A program made the position numbers and the translations under genes. From assembly GCF_012489685.1 (NCBI RefSeq), contig NC_080043.1, positions 79,810,292 through 79,874,291 on the forward strand: a DNA stretch of 64,000 bases, written 5' to 3'. The DNA is from Lotus japonicus (taxonomy: Eukaryota > Streptophyta > Magnoliopsida > Fabales > Fabaceae). The notes below the pieces were generated by a model that had not been told where the DNA came from, did not search any database, and saw nothing but the letters and a program-made list of their open reading frames with translations. Positions within the stretch are counted from its first letter, which is position 1; each line of letters opens with the position of its first letter. Positions 11,498 through 23,659 of the stretch are shown here, in pieces.

Positions 11498-11506
11498 TTA
11501 TTTTAA

Positions 11507-12588
11507 GAGTAAAATACACTCCCCTCCCTTAAGGTTTGCCAATATGACACTCAGCCACATTCTTGATTAAAATCTACACTCCACCCCACCTACTCTACCA
11601 AGTTAACTACATCTTAAAAGATGCTCACGGAATATTCTCTTTAATTCCAAACTAATAGATTTAAAATTTTAAATAATAAAAAAAATTATTATTATTTTTA
11701 TTTAAAAAAGTTTAAGAAATTTACTATTAATATTTTTATAATAATCTATTTGAAACTAGTTACTGTTTTATATGTTGACGAAAGCTACAAATATTCTCAC
11801 AATATAATTCATAATATTAGATGACTTTTTTTCATCATAAAATTCATCTTGGATTATATAATTTCAAGATATATGAATTATATTTTAATTTCTTATTGGT
11901 ACATTAAAAAGATAAATTGCATCATCTAAGACTTCCCATACCCAACTGATATATCCCAGAGCTCTTACCACTTGAGCTATCATTTGAGGACATACAACAT
12001 CAGATATGAAACTATACCTTATTCAGTTATTCTAGCAGACCAAGCACCTCACGTAATAATCATCTCTTATTTGTTGCATTTTCCATTTTATTTGCTAAGA
12101 TAATATTGCATGTTGCAAGTGCAACCAATCTATGAAGCTAATAATATACTAATTTAGAAGGTGACCAGAACAATCATAAATTTGTTTTTGGAATTTTTAT
12201 TGGAATAAATGTCATCTAATTAATCATGAAATTTTGTTAGTACAATTAATCATGAAAATAAGTTAAAAGAAAAATAGAAGTATTTTTTTAGTCTAAATTT
12301 ATATTTGTAAACTTAAATGTTATTGATATTCCTATACAATATTGTGAAAATATTTAATTGTAAATATCTTAAACTTCTTGAAATAAAAAGTAATAAAGGG
12401 AATTTTTTTAATTTTATTATTATTTAAATATTTAAATTTATTAGTTTGGAATTAAAGAGAATATTCTCGAGCATCTTTTAACATGTAGTTAACTTGTTAG
12501 ATTGAGTGGGGTGGAGTGTAGATTTTGGTTAAGAATGGGGTTGAGTGTCATTTTAGCAAATCTCAAGGGAGGGGAGTGTATTTTACTC
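11507..12588. mobile_element. Non-autonomous Mutator-like element (MULE) with long TIRs
   Basis: The first and last roughly 240 bases are inverted copies of each other at high identity, beginning GAGTAAAATACACTCCCCTC and including shared blocks such as AATCTACACTCCACCCCAC and GAATATTCTCTTTAATTCC. The element is flanked by the perfect 9-bp direct repeat TTATTTTAA at 11498-11506 and 12589-12597. Long TIRs plus a 9-bp duplication define Mutator-like elements. The interior (about 11770-12340) is AT-rich and has no transposase, so it depends on a partner. It contains a tRNA A-box-like sequence on the minus strand at 11961-11981. Confidence 0.9.
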
Positions 12589-12597
12589 TTATTTTAA

Positions 12598-15500
12598 TCT
12601 TTATATTGATCTTTTCATGTTCCAATCCCTGTTGAAGAGGAAAGGCAGTGATTCACTCCGAATCCATAAGAGGTGGACCTTTTAGCCTTAGCCCACATGA
12701 AATAGAGATTTGTGAGGACTGAACTGGCCCATTTGGCGATCTCTAATCATATTTACGTATGGAGCAAAATATAGATTAGAAATCCCAAAATACTATTTAT
12801 GTGAATAGTAGATTCAACTCAAATCTTTTCTTTCAAAAAAAAAACTCAAATCTTAAATAAATTAAAAGTTGAATAAAACAAAATGAAAATATAAATTTAT
12901 CTTATAGAAAATTAACATGCTTCTTCATTGTTTCAAAAAAATAAAACATGCTTCTTCATTATAATTTGGACTGTATGACGCTCAATTGTGTGCATAAGGA
13001 TATTAATGCGTTTGTGGATTACCTAGTTAGATTGGGTGTATCTTGTCTCTTTTGGAAGTTCATTGTGTTGAGATTCCTTAATATGAATTAGGCACCCTTT
13101 ATCTGTTTTGTAGTAATTTTGTTGGTGCTTCAATGTTTTCCGAAGCATAAATAATACTAATAGTTTAGAATTTATTTCATCTTCTTTGCTGAGGAATTCA
13201 TTGTCTTCTTTTTCTTTTTAATATACAGGCATAAATAAAATATTATATATATTACATGTTTAAGGTCAGTATCAATTCCGTGTTTACTTTATTCATCCGC
13301 AATTGAATTTAATTTTTATTCTCAAAAAATAAAATTAAGTATTTTTATTTTGAATACAAAACATTTGGTAGTAGTATTAATATGTTTTACATATTTTTGA
13401 GGTGGAGGTGGTTGAACTAAATGTGATTTAAATGAATCATAGAGACTAAATGTGATGTTAAAAAGTACATGAGATCACCCTCAACTAACTAGGCTTTACT
13501 AGGTGGATTGTTGACCTATCAAAGTTTTTTTCTTTTTTCTGAAAGAACCGATCAAATTGGACTTAATTTAATTAATTTTTTTGTCAAGGAAAACATTCAA
13601 GATGTTTGAAAGTTATAAATCCAATTTAATTACTCTTACAAAATAGCTAGTTATAACAAGTCCATTCCTTAAAATAAGTCAATTCTCTTACCGCGAATCA
13701 ATTGAATTTCTTCAAAGGTCACTTCAAAGTTTTTTTTTCTTTTTTACCTACAAGTATTTTTTTAGATAATTTTGTTCAATTCAGGTGTTGTGAAAATTAA
13801 GTTTCTCTTAAGAATAAGGCTCTCATACGAATCAAACTTTCAACTTAGTAATTAAACAAATTTTAACCACTGAGATCAATGGCTGTTTGTGTTGGTTACT
13901 TCAAAATTGTGAGATCATATATATATATATATATATATTGTGTTAGTGTTCACGTCTCTTGAGTACCCAGTCATAAAATATTCATAATGTCTTTACAAAG
14001 ATCAATTACTGCAATTTTGGGAAAAGCTTCAGATTCATGTCTTGAGGTAGAATCTATAAACTGATGTAGCTTATGCATGGTGGAGGTAGCTTGACATGAT
14101 TGACATTATTGTATCAAACACACTATTATTTCTTAAATTAGAACCGTAAGTGCTTACAATAAGTAGTTGATTATGAAATGTGTCTCGACTTCATAATCAA
14201 GAAATGAGATGAGCAATCTCATATGCTCATGATTGTACCAAACACACTATTATTAGTTATATATCCAACTCCATAAAGCATAAAAACTGTAATTTATTAC
14301 TAACAAATGAAAATGACTATATGTGTATGAAGAAGGTGTTTAATTTATACATATTCAGCTATTCACCAAAAATTAAGACTGAAATTTAAATTTGAAAAAT
14401 ATTTTATTAGTATGCATTAAGTAAGTATGTGTTTGGATGATTAGGCTACATTTGGAAACAAGCCAACATCCTTTGTCACACACTAACACACTTTCTGATA
14501 AATAAATAAAATACAGATTATGAGATGGAAACGTGAATGGAGCTATATCTTTTTGTTGAACACTGAACTCCTTTTACTTTCATTCAAATGTCAAGACAAA
14601 CACACCCTTATGAACACTGTTCTATGCATTTATACTGTAACTTGGGCATTCAAATATAAATAACATCAAAGGAAAAAAATTATACGACATTGGGAAAAAA
14701 ATGTTACAATTAAGTGTATAGTTTTTCAAACACACAGCATACCTTATTCTTTAGTCCTAATTAAACTTTAATCTAAGAAAAAGGAGAAATATTTTTTATG
14801 ACTTATAAGCAAATCCAAGATAAGCATCTAATTCTCTGGAAAAGTCAATAACGATTCATGTCTTATTCAATTCGAAATGCACTGCACATTCATGCTCAAA
14901 GAAGGACACTATTCTTTTTTTCGGTCGAATGAAGGACAATATTCAAACATCTATCATTTTATAAAATGTGTGATTTTTTTAGAAACTTTTGTGAAGAGGA
15001 AGTGATTAAGTGAAAAGGAAGCAATTGGCCCAATCAATTAACATGCCATGGTTAAAACTAATATATTAACCCAATTGCCTTGGACAAAAAAATAACCCAA
15101 TTGCCCATGATTGTCTTCACATGTTTTAAACTGAATTCCACATCAGATGCACTAAAAACCAATGAGAATTGAACCAATGATGAACCAAACCTCAATTACC
15201 ACAAAATAATAATAAAATAAAAGGTGATTAACAAAATAACCCATGAAAAATAAAGTGATTAAGGTGACCAAAGGTGAGAATAAACGTGATTCATCATGTG
15301 TGATATATGTACGGAACTACGGCTTAACTGATAAAAGCAAAGGAACACACTGAATGGGCCTACACATGGTGCGTGCATTAGAATCTCTTGCCCCACCAAA
15401 TTGCAGTTTCTAACATTATGTCCCTAGCTAAAGCCAAGCAATTCTTTCTTTAGAATAGTAAAAATAAATTATGACCATCATATTTAATGATGAATGATTA

Positions 15501-15741
15501 AAATAAAAATATTAAGTGGCATTTTTAAGTGGTCACGAGTCGATCCTCAAATAACTTTCAATCGTGATTATTTACAATGTTATTTATTTTTATTGTTCTC
15601 ACATAAGAAAAGAGTCATAATCCTCACATGTGTATGTTGCAATGGTAAAAATAATTGTTTGATTTGATTTTCTACATCTCAATCTTAGACACTCTTGGAA
15701 AAATTTATAACCATCAACACACTCGAACCGAAATTATAAGA
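12598..15741. other. Intergenic, no gene recognised
   Basis: About 3.1 kb of AT-rich DNA with no supportable coding region. A (TA)n microsatellite of about 11 units lies at 13917-13938. A possible small TIR element (TAAG..TGTGTTTG ends) near 14421-14611 is too uncertain to define. Confidence 0.4.
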
Positions 15742-15749
15742 GTAATTAG

Positions 15750-16317
15750 CAGAGATGGCAGGAAAACTCAAATCCACGGGGCCCAATCCGAACCCGACCC
15801 GAATTTGTGGGCGAAACCCGATTTCTTTGGGTTTGGGTTCGGGTTTGGGTTTCACCCAAATTTTAAAACATGTTTGGGTTTGGGTGTGGGATTGATTAAA
15901 CCCGCACCCAAACCCAAACCCAAACCCGAAGTCTTATGCATGTAATTATCAACCCTTATATATATACTATTAAAGCTACTAAGTAGAGTTTTCTTTAAAG
16001 TTACTAAGTAGGTTTATGTTCATGAATTATATTTTTTCCTTTGTATTGAAATGATAATGAGGTTTAATCAGCTTATGTTCATGTTGTTCTCTTAAGTAGA
16101 TGTTGGTTCCGAGTTGATATTTTTGATTTTTTGTCGGTTCGATGCTCACATTGGGTTTTAGATTTGGGTTCGGGTAACCCGAAACCCAAGGGTTTGGGTT
16201 TGGGTTTAACTTTTACACCCATATTAAATTTGGGTTTGGGTTTGAGTTTGGGTGTTAAATTTGGATTTGAGTGTGAGAATGGCCAAACCCGCACCCACGG
16301 GGCCATTGCGAACCCTA
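15750..16317. mobile_element. Non-autonomous hAT element with GGGTTT-rich arms
   Basis: A 568-bp element flanked by the perfect 8-bp direct repeat GTAATTAG at 15742-15749 and 16318-16325, the hallmark of hAT insertions. The left end starts CAGAGATGGCA and the right end, inverted, starts TAGGGTTCGCAATGG, an imperfect TIR of hAT type. Both arms are dominated by runs of TTTGGGTT/AACCCAAA with GGGTTC variants, which can pair across the element. There is no transposase. Open frames across it (15655-15945, 16079-16325) only translate the repeat. Confidence 0.88.
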
Positions 16318-16325
16318 GTAATTAG

Positions 16326-19300
16326 TAAGATGTGAGGGAAGGAAAAGGGTCTACAATTCACCACCCAATCCAAAGTAATGATCAAATAATTGAGAAGATT
16401 CTTCCAAGATACTATCTTTATGCGAAAAATTAAAAATTAATTACAGGGAATAGAATCGTTTAGGTCAGGTCAAGTCACGATGACTAAATTAGCTATATTC
16501 TAAGCTATTGTTGCTAATTGATCCAATCTCTAATTCTTGACTAATGGTGGGATCTGATCCCTAATCTGAATGGAATCTACAGACCAGCTCAATAGAATTA
16601 TATGATAAGGTTAATGCTAGCTGCTTTTTCCTATTTATTGCTTTGTACATATAGATTATTATTAATTAAAGTCACCAAAAATAATTACATTAAATAAATA
16701 AAGAACATTATAGCCCTTAAGAAGGGGCAAAAGCCATTTCATTTCTTAATCATAAAAATTGCAGCAATTGTTTTGTGGTGTCCTATAATGGCAAGAGTTC
16801 ACACTATTAAACTCCACTTTGGTAGTATGTAATTGTTTGTGCCGAAGGCATTAAGGTTTAGCCTCTCCCCACCAGCACCACTATAATTTCCTCACAGAAG
16901 AAGTCCCAATGTTATTGGTCTGTCCTCTAGCCAAGGTTTTTGTCCTCTGTTATTATTATATCAAACACTGTGGAACCGCATTGTTCTTGACTATTTAATA
17001 TTGAGGTTATGTATGTTTCACTAACCGTCCGCATTGTAAATTGATATTAACACTATAGGGAAACAGTAATCAAAATTTCTAAAAAAAATTCGTTCTTATA
17101 TTTATATATATATATGTATATATATTTATTTATTGCACTAACTGGTATCTAACGATACATTCAATCCAATAACGATACATTCAATCCAATCATTGGGAGC
17201 ATGACTTTCTTCATGCACATTTTCAAAATGGATTGTAAGAGGGAAGAAGGTCACTATGCATTCGAGACTGTTCCTAGAGGCGGTCCACTAATAGTATTTG
17301 TTTGGTTTAAAACATTATGTTGTTTCAGTACTGCTATTTGGGAAAGTAAAATAACAATTAGTTGTATGTTTAATGGCATCTTACAAATAATTATAGCAAG
17401 GTCAAACTTATACACTTCATTGAATAACTTAATAAGTTAGAGATTTGATCAATTCAATCATTAAATTGAACTTCTTAATGAATCCATCAAGTTTATTAAA
17501 ATTCATATAATTTCAAAAATATTTGATATATCATTATGTAACTTTTTGAGGCTTATCAAACAAAACAAAAAAATGTAACTTTTTGAGATTAATTCTTAAG
17601 AGACTTCTAACTGAGGAAAATCTTTTGAGAACGCGTCTTCTACGACTTGTGGTTAACATGAGGAAGATTTATCTCATTTATTTTTTGAGTGCTAAGTTAA
17701 GACAAAATTATGGTTTTATATTTTACGATGAGTTGCGCGTTTTGAATTGTTTAGCTCAAGAGCACGACAATCAAATATTACAATGTTTTCTTTTCATGCT
17801 CAACAAGAAGTAGTAATGTTAGATTGTGATTTAATATGATTGAGTCGAATAGAGAATGAAATGCATAAATACAGAAAGAGTTAAAAAACAAATTGCTCGC
17901 ACTACTAATATAATTAATATAGACTTCGAGGTTTACATCATTCTATTACTTGACTTAAAAAAGGTTCTCAGCACATTTATTTTTATTACTTTTAATTTGA
18001 ATTTTATATGTTTTATATAATTTTAAAAAATATATAATTAGGTAGTTATGATAAAAACAGTTAAGAAAAAAAGTAATAAAAAGGGAATGTATGAAGTGTT
18101 TCTTAAGCTTATCTCACTTACAAAATTCTTCTCAAAGGAATTACTTTTGAATGAATTGCACAAGGTTTAAATGTCCACAAATCTTATGAACACTCCAAGA
18201 ATTAAATTAAATGTTTATTAAGTCATTTTTTATTATAAGACAAAATAAAGATGTTGTTACTACATGTTCATGGAGCTATATTCAATGATTCATATATGGA
18301 GTTGTAGGTGTTTATTTTACATGAGGGTGATTACATTTGAAAGATGGTATTTCCATCTACAATTTTGATTAGGGAGATCAATATGTAATTTTCATGTTTG
18401 GAAAGTTAAAATCACGTCAAAGTTGGCATAAAAAATTAAAATTTTTCATTAAAGTCACATTGCTAAGACTTCTCCATCATTCCTTCTCCTTCCCCATATA
18501 AAGGGAGTCACTTATCATCTAAGATTAACGTTTCTTTGAGTGTTTATGCCACGCAACCAAATTGTGAAAACACTAAATCTCTACCTCAGTATGAAATTTT
18601 TACAGAGATCAATTTTTGAGTCTCTTGATTTTGCGCCCAACACCATACATGCGTACTAGTTTAAAGTTTTGGTGGTTGTTGCATTGCAAGATCAAGTTCT
18701 TAAGACGTTGTTTGCTTGATAATCTTGATATGTTGAGTATAGATTGTGTTGGCTTAGTAGTACTAGTACCCACATGGAATTGTTAAGCAATTTGGAATAG
18801 ATCACATATTACACGATCCATTCTAAATAGAACAACAACTTGGTGTGGGGTGCTGTTATGCCAGCACAATACCTATGAATGATCGGCTCAAATACCATGA
18901 AGGAACAAATATAAAAGATCTAACCCATCAACTAATTGTGAACGATTAATATATGACGGTAAATCCAAAGTCAAGCATGGCATCTACTTTGAGAAAGACG
19001 AAGTTTATAACTAAATATATATTCCATAAGATAAAAGATTCGACCAAGTAGCTTAAGATCAGTTAAAAGGATATAAGACCATCATTAAGAAAATAATATG
19101 TAGATGTTTTGTTATCCATGATCCTTTTGATGGTACTTGCGTGATTTGGTGCCATATCTCCTCTGTTTTTGGGTTCGAATTCGGTTATGTTAATAATCTA
19201 TTTTCACCTTTACTATATGTGAAGAAGAAGAGAAAAAAGATATAATATATTTATAATGTAATAGGAAATGCGGAAAGAGATATAAAAAAGAGATAGAAAA

Positions 19301-20220
19301 AACATGTAAAAATATGATGAAAGAGAAAATATGATATGTATGTATTATTACTCCTTATAGGTTCTCATGGCGCAATGGTACAACTATTGCATATTTCACT
19401 ATACTATTATTCTTTATTGAGAGATTAATATTTGTTCTAGGGTATGATCTAGATATAATATTCTCTTACTCGATTTTAGCATGATTGAATCCTATAAAAA
19501 TACCCAAGACTCCAAACAAAAAGGAAACAACAAAAAGAAAGAATTTATAATTAATTTAGATCACTCTAATAATCATAAATAAAACCAACTTCATAATTTG
19601 TTCCACCAGTTTTTTTCCCCAACAAAATAGTTAAAAATAGTTGTGTTAATTTAGGCAAATATGAGTCACCCCAAATGAAAGTTATTATGGATCAGTTTTG
19701 CAAGGCGCTTGGCCGGGCTGAAAGCAAACGCTTTGAAGGCTAAGATAGTGGATCATAGAGTAATGTTCGATAGACATGCCAGAAGGGAACACAACATGAG
19801 TTACGAGTTCCATTATATGTTTATTATATTTTTATGATGGAATTGAACATGACATAAGACTCCTTAAATGAAACACTTGAGTTTTGTGGAAAAACCTGGA
19901 ATCACTTCTTCAAGTGAAAAACACTTATTATTACAAACATAAGTGAATTTCTGCTTTTTAATTTTTTTTCTATTTCTTTAGGCTTTGGTTCTAAACTCTA
20001 CGACACTTGTTGGTTTCTGCTGTTGGTTTTAAGTTTGCACGACTTGGATATATATTTCTTTTGCAGGTGTCGTGCGACTCGATAGAGACTTATTCGATTG
20101 AACTTGTCGCTGCTTTTTCGACTTCAAATGGGGACATCTCCTGGTGGTGTAGAAGTTTAGGGTTGTTGGTTCGACGTTAAAGCATACGGTTTTTTAGAGG
20201 CTTTTACTGTAGTGATCGAG
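16326..20220. other. Intergenic, no gene recognised
   Basis: About 3.9 kb of AT-rich DNA without a supportable gene. A perfect 20-bp tandem duplication (AACGATACATTCAATCCAAT) lies at 17151-17190. A tRNA A-box-like string TGGCGCAATGGTA lies near 19369-19381 and a B-box-like GGGTTCGAATTC near 19171-19182, but they do not form one tRNA. Confidence 0.4.
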
Positions 20221-21053
20221 TTTTTTTTTTTTTTGATAAGCCAAAATTATATTGAAGAGAAGTACAAGGGGTACTTCAACCCAATACAAAGAATAGAGAT
20301 CAAGAAAGAGAATGTAAATACATACAAAAACCTCAAAGAACAACCCAACGCGAAGGGGTAAGACTTGATAAGGTATGCCTCATTAAAACCTTACTAGGAA
20401 AACCCCCTTGGGAAAAACCTAGAAGGAAAAAGAGTACATACAGTATCAAACCAAAAAGTCTCCACAAAAAATAAATACAAAAACCACTGATTGTGCTCCA
20501 CAAAAGCTCCACCTCCACATACCAGTAGCAATAGCACCCAATTTAAGGCCAAGCTAACCAATTCATCTCTTGGACACATGAACTAAAACTCCACCAAAGC
20601 AAAATATAATGAAGAAGGATTGTGCCATTTAGTACAGAAGAACAAATCTGCCTCCCTAAGCAACTCGGCAATAACGTAGCAAAGGATATCATTAGTGCAG
20701 CATAGCAATACATTCCTTAGGATTATTTTCCCATTCATAGAAAGAAGAGATGAAATTCCTATCATGAGTTCTCAACCAAAGCCAAACTTTGTACTTCACT
20801 AGCTCTACTATTCTAACAACCTCAACCCCCACACCACTGAATACCGAGTCATTCCTAGTCTGCCAAATTGAATTCACCACAGCAATCCAGATTAAGTTCA
20901 TGATCTTACCATCTTTCATTTTGCAAGAAATCAGATTTTCATGAAGGAAAAAATGAGATTCTGCCTCACATGAAAAAGCTGTGTGTACTCCTAACCAGAA
21001 ACATATCTCCATCCACACTTTTGCCGACTTTTTTGGGGTTTGGTTACTGTACT
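20221..21053 (-). pseudogene. 5'-truncated LINE (L1-type) 3' end
   Basis: On the minus strand an open stretch (about 21053 to 20692) encodes a LINE C-terminal region: VWMEICFWLGV, ENLISCKMKDGKIMNLIWIA, SIWQTRNDSVFSG and VELVKYKVWLWL. This matches the zinc-finger/post-RT tail of plant L1 reverse transcriptases. It is followed by a 3' UTR ending in an A tract, seen as 15 or so T at 20221-20235 on the + strand. No reverse transcriptase core is present. A hAT element begins at 21054, exactly where the LINE frame is interrupted, so the LINE probably continues beyond 22023. Confidence 0.75.
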
Positions 21054-22015
21054 TAGGGTTGTAAAAAAAATCCGATCCGACCGAACCTGTCAAAATTGGA
21101 GTTTTTTTTGCTGAACCGGTTCGGTTGGCTCAGGCTATGGTTCAATCAAGTGAAAAAAATCGGTTTATCAAGGTTCATAACGGTCGGTTTCAGTCTGGGC
21201 TCTAGCCCAACCGAATCTACCGAACCAGCTCTTATATAAAAAAAATGGAAGTCTCGCCTAGGCCCAACAAACAAATCCAACCCTAAGCCATACAAAAACT
21301 CCCTTTAACCCATTTACCCTAAATCTTCAGCCTCTCTACTAACCCTGGCCGCCAACCCCACCTGGCCAAACCCTAGCACTGCACGAGCCACCACTTCTAC
21401 TCTCTTGACGCCGCAATGGAGCCACCACCATGAAACATGACAACCCTCTCCTCTTCTTCCTGCGATGGAGTTACTTATCTCATAAAGTTTCTCATTTTCC
21501 TCCATGGAACCTTCGTCGCTCCTCCCTTCCTAACCACCATCAAATATGGCAATCGACTCCTCATCTTCCTACGCTGGAGTGACCGATATCTCATAAAGGT
21601 GGCCCCTTTTCTCCATGGAACAATCAATTGATGTCAATCTCTGCGATTTTGGTGGTGCGAGATTGAAGAAAGCTTGTATTTTTTTTTTTTTATCTTTTTG
21701 TTGGATATTTTTTACAGATATGTTTGTATATCCTTTATATATGATTGTATAGCCTCCGATCTAATTTTCAACTTTGCACTTTTGGGTTTTTGTCAGCTTC
21801 TGCCTTCTATCTCTCTTCCCTCTATCATGTTTTTCGAATATTTTTTTATTGGATGTACAAACCGAACAAACCCACCAGAGGTTACCGTGAACCGAAAAAC
21901 CCGAACCCGAGGCACACACCACATGGCGACGGACGGTAGCGGCCTAGTGGTTTGATGGTTATTCATCCGACCAAAACCGCTTTTTGGTCCCGAACCCGCC
22001 CATTGGACAGCCCTA
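21054..22015. mobile_element. Non-autonomous hAT element inserted in a LINE
   Basis: A 962-bp element flanked by the perfect 8-bp direct repeat ACTGTACT at 21046-21053 and 22016-22023. The ends are TAGGGTTGT (left) and, inverted, TAGGGCTGT (right). The arms are rich in CCGAACC/GGTTCGG and AACCGAAAAACCCGAACCC motifs. No transposase is found. Because it sits inside the LINE tail, it is the younger insertion. Confidence 0.88.
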
Positions 22016-22023
22016 ACTGTACT

Positions 22024-22973
22024 CATGCTGAGAGTGGTTGAACATTAAGGTATTGTTAAAATATTTTAATGCATATAATTATGAAAAAAATCATTCACAA
22101 AGAAGCGAGACCCTGGTGAGAGGATTTTGTGCGTCTCAGAGAGGGTGGAAGTTGAGAAGCAATGTAGTAAGGAGATGAGTGAAGTTGGGACTCCACAGGC
22201 AAATTTCTAGTGGAAGACCTAATAACAGCTTTTGGAACCAAAGGAAATTAGTTGATGCTTTTGCTGACAGAGTTTTTTCGAAGCCTAAAGGTACTCTGAC
22301 TATGGCTATGAGTGCCAATGGGAAACCGTTATGCATGGTATATGATTGTATAGATGTGGACGCTTCGAACCAAATTGCAGTCGAAATTTTTGCACGCTGA
22401 TCTGCAGGGTAGCTTATTATGGGTAGAGTAGGGGATTGACTTCGCTTTGGGTTGTGTCGCTCCAATTTGTTGCGTTTGAAGGCATCTCTAGTTGGTAGAA
22501 TTTTTTGGTGTGTTGTTTCCCTTTGGATTTTTGGCGGTGTTTATCCTTTGTGGTTTTGCCGTTTCAATTTTTTCGCTCTGTGGGTTGATTTTTTGCGTGT
22601 GGTTGTTGAGATGAGTTGATTTTCTTCGGTTTGTTCTTGTTTTTACGCGATCTTCATTTACCGATATACCTTTTTTTTTTTTAAAAAAATAAGGCTATGA
22701 AATAACTTTAAATAATTTTTGTCCCAAAGTGAGTAAGTGTGTTGTCATTTTAAAACATTTATTTATTATTATTTTAAACAGGAAATAAATATCTATTAAT
22801 ATATATGGAGACACTAAATCATAAATGTAGAAATATCTATAAATCATAAATGTAGAAGTTTGTAGTACTAATTAATAAAACAAAATAAACAAACCTTGTT
22901 TAAATAGTGTCCAATGGAGAATAAGTAGCAGTAGTAGGCTAAGCTGAATCTATAGACTAGAGGACCACAACTC
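22024..22973. other. LINE remainder and ARF upstream region
   Basis: The first part may be the rest of the LINE. An open frame at 22179-22400 (SFWNQRKLVDAFADRVFSKP, CIDVDASNQIAVEIFA) may be retroelement-derived but is not recognised with confidence. The rest is AT-rich upstream DNA of the ARF gene. The auxin-response-type hexamer GAGACA (TGTCTC on the minus strand) lies at 22808-22813. Confidence 0.35.
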
Positions 22974-22979
22974 TATATA
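22974..22979 (+). promoter_or_regulatory. Probable TATA box of the ARF gene
   Basis: TATATA lies in the context CTCTATATAGAC, about 680 bases upstream of the start codon. Transcription from about 23005 would give a long leader with a (GAA)9 repeat (23004-23030), a second GAGACA hexamer (23074-23079) and short upstream ORFs. Assigned from motif and position. Confidence 0.45.
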
Positions 22980-23035
22980 GACTCTAGGGAGAAAGAGAAG
23001 GTTGAAGAAGAAGAAGAAGAAGAAGAAGAAGGGAA

Positions 23036-23532
23036 ATGAAACAAACAAGTTCCCAATTTCTCAAACAAAAATAGAGACAGAGAGTGAGAGCAAGAGAGAG
23101 AGCATTGCATTATATGAGGCAGCAGCTGATAAAGGCAACAACCTTGGCAAGTTGGTAACGTGGATTCAGTTCTTTTGGGGGAAACAATCAACGACAACGA
23201 CAGCAGCAAAAGGAGAAGACCCAGAAGAGCTTTCACCTTTCAAACCTCACAAGGCTTTCAAAAAGTGATCTTGGAGCTTCAAAGTGAAGGAAAAAAGTGA
23301 TCTTTGATTCTTCAGAGACCAACATCTTCAAGACCAAGACAAAGATAACAAAAGCTGAGGTAGCAGCAGGAACCACCACTGTAACCGAAACTTGAGGCAG
23401 CACCCTCCATTTATTACAGAGAAGAAGAAGCTCAAAGGATAGAGAAACCACTCAGTTAATTATCATTACTAGCATTTAACTGTTGTTATGTGTGGTTGGT
23501 GCTTTCTCTCTCATGGGTACTTGATGGGGTAA
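23036..23532 (+). promoter_or_regulatory. Upstream ORFs in the ARF leader
   Basis: Three short AUG-started ORFs precede the ARF start: 23036-23074 (12 codons), 23114-23158 (14 codons) and 23488-23532 (14 codons, with a nested second ATG at 23524). None overlaps the main ORF. ARF mRNAs in Arabidopsis are known to carry uORFs that reduce translation and need reinitiation factors. By analogy these may tune ARF protein output, if the leader is transcribed as inferred. Confidence 0.5.
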
Positions 23533-23659
23533 TAATCCTATTGTGCTTCTGAGTGAAGGAGCTGAAAAAGTTGTTGGCTTTGGCTTTGGTTTGCTGTTGG
23601 GTGTTTTTGTTTTCTTGTTGGTATTTTTGTGGCAGGAAGTGGTTTTCTGTGACTGTTGA

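Noticed and set aside
11030..11506. 158-codon open frame as a gene
   Set aside because: No recognised motif, AT-driven amino acid composition, and it ends at the 9-bp duplication of the MULE.
14421..14611. Small TIR element (TAAG..TGTGTTTG ends)
   Set aside because: The inverted match is about 13 bp with mismatches and lacks a target duplication.
15655..16325. Pro/Lys- and Gly-rich open frames
   Set aside because: They only translate the TTTGGGT-type repeats of the hAT element in several frames.
19361..19390. tRNA gene or SINE at GGTTCTCATGGCGCAATGGT
   Set aside because: A-box-like only; no B box at the right distance and no cloverleaf.
22179..22400. Possible retroelement ORF (SFWNQRKLVDAFADRVF...)
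   Set aside because: Looks protein-like but I could not tie it to a known domain; kept only as a note in the upstream-region entry.
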